Notes under the pieces: model-generated
What the model was told of the DNA's origin: nothing
The model's database searches: none
The model's input: the letters and a program-made list of their open reading frames with translations, nothing else
Part shown: piece by piece, positions 5,835-6,284 of the stretch
Layout of the letters: each line of letters begins with the position of its first letter
Numbering within the stretch: position 1 is the first letter of the stretch
Source: Clostridia bacterium
GTDB taxonomy: Bacteria > Bacillota > Clostridia > Christensenellales > Aristaeellaceae
Reading direction: 5' to 3'
DNA length: 6,284 nucleotides
Assembly (NCBI GenBank): GCA_017458865.1
Contig: JAFSZW010000130.1
Span: 1-6,284 of the forward strand
Translations under genes and position numbers: made by a program

Positions 5835-5858
5835 CTCAGCAGTTCCCTTCCTGCTCAG
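5835..5858 (-). promoter_or_regulatory. Stem-loop presenting a purine-rich SD-like loop upstream of argR
   Basis: On the minus strand CTGAGCAG and CTGCTGAG can pair with one mismatch around the 8-nt loop GAAGGGAA, ending 4 nt before the argR ATG. Folding would bring a Shine-Dalgarno-like loop close to the start codon. This is a speculative structure; the stem is short. Confidence 0.25.
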
Positions 5859-5862
5859 TGTT

Positions 5863-5883
5863 TTCAGGCGGCAAGCGCCTGAA
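5863..5883 (-). other. Intergenic hairpin between nadK and argR
   Basis: TTCAGGCG and CGCCTGAA form a perfect 8-bp stem with a 5-nt loop, 19 nt downstream of the nadK stop codon. On the minus strand it is followed by AAAC rather than a T-run, so it is not an intrinsic terminator. It may protect or delimit the upstream nadK message. Confidence 0.5.
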
Positions 5884-5902
5884 TGGCTGCAAATGCCTGT
5901 TG

Positions 5903-6284
5903 TCAGAGCGTCTCAATGGACAGTTTCTCCTTGACCAGATTGAAAAAGTTCCCGCTGCCGCTCAGCCTGACCAGCTGAGCCGAGCACTCCGTCCGGCAGA
6001 CTCTTATCGAATCACCATTGTCAAGTGAACAAACCGTCTCGCCGTCCACAGACAGAATGCTGCCTTTCCGCTCCTCCTTCATATTGAGGGTTACCTCGAC
6101 CATCTTTTTCTTGGAAAGAATAATCGGGCGTGAGGTCAGCGTATGCGGGCAGATGGGATTGATCAGGATGCACTCAACATCCGGCATGATGATGGGACCG
6201 CCCGCAGCCAGTGAATAGGCCGTGGAACCTGTCGGCGTTGACAGGATGACACCATCTGCAATGTAATGCTCAATAATCTGTTGC
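5903..6284 (-). CDS. nadK: NAD kinase, C-terminal part (5' end beyond window)
   Basis: 127 codons of the C-terminal domain are present; the start and the GGDGT phosphate-binding motif lie beyond the right edge. NAD kinase (also called PpnK) phosphorylates NAD to NADP with ATP in the cytoplasm. The visible sequence has the family landmarks in order: YIADGVILSTPTGSTAYSLA (6251-6192), AGGPII, INPICPHTLTSRPIIL (6163-6116), and SVDGETV in the C-terminal beta-rich fold. The ATG at 6187 is internal, since the frame stays open and conserved up to the edge. It is the first visible gene of the nadK-argR-recN series, an order found in many Bacillota. Identification is very secure despite truncation. Confidence 0.97.
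   Translation of the reverse strand, partial: QQIIEHYIADGVILSTPTGSTAYSLAAGGPIIMPDVECILINPICPHTLTSRPIILSKKKMVEVTLNMKEERKGSILSVDGETVCSLDNGDSIRVCRTECSAQLVRLSGSGNFFNLVKEKLSIETL

Noticed and set aside
5903..6187. Stand-alone 94-residue protein starting at 6187
   Set aside because: The frame continues upstream to the window edge with the conserved NAD kinase STPTGSTAYS segment, so this is the C-terminus of nadK.

Overview
This window looks like chromosome from a member of the Bacillota, most likely class Clostridia. The evidence is the gene order nadK-argR-recN, a Firmicutes-type ArgR, a VanW-family exported protein, purine-rich Shine-Dalgarno sequences with GTG and TTG starts, and an extracytoplasmic protein with long Thr-Pro linkers. 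Base composition is moderate by eye. I cannot name a genus.

Layout from left to right: (1) Positions 1-2106, minus strand, hold most of a large membrane-anchored protein whose C-terminus lies beyond the left edge. It has a charged cytoplasmic tail, one transmembrane helix, two long Thr/Ser-Pro repeat tracts split by a 44-residue spacer, and a PQQ-type beta-propeller predicted outside the cell. (2) Positions 2107-2445 are a divergent intergenic region with a convincing promoter for each flanking gene and several hairpins. (3) Positions 2446-3504, plus strand, encode a secreted protein with two SH3-like segments and a VanW domain. (4) Positions 3515-3543 are a bidirectional terminator between convergent genes. 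(5) Positions 3542-6284, minus strand, carry the 3' part of nadK (NAD kinase), then argR (arginine repressor), then recN (DNA repair ATPase), probably one transcription unit running right to left.

The right half is a conserved housekeeping cluster: NADP supply, arginine-responsive regulation and SMC-like double-strand-break repair. The left half holds two divergently transcribed genes for proteins predicted to act outside the membrane. Their products may work at the cell envelope, but nothing in the sequence shows that they act together. In many spore-forming Clostridia recN is followed by spoIVB and spo0A; here it ends against the convergent VanW gene.

I see no mobile element, CRISPR array, tRNA or rRNA, and no clear new defence or biosynthetic system. 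The points most worth a second look are the double Thr-Pro-linker propeller protein, the structured divergent intergenic region, the overlap of a promoter -10 box with a plausible small-ORF start, and a Ser-to-Cys change in the ArgR recognition helix.
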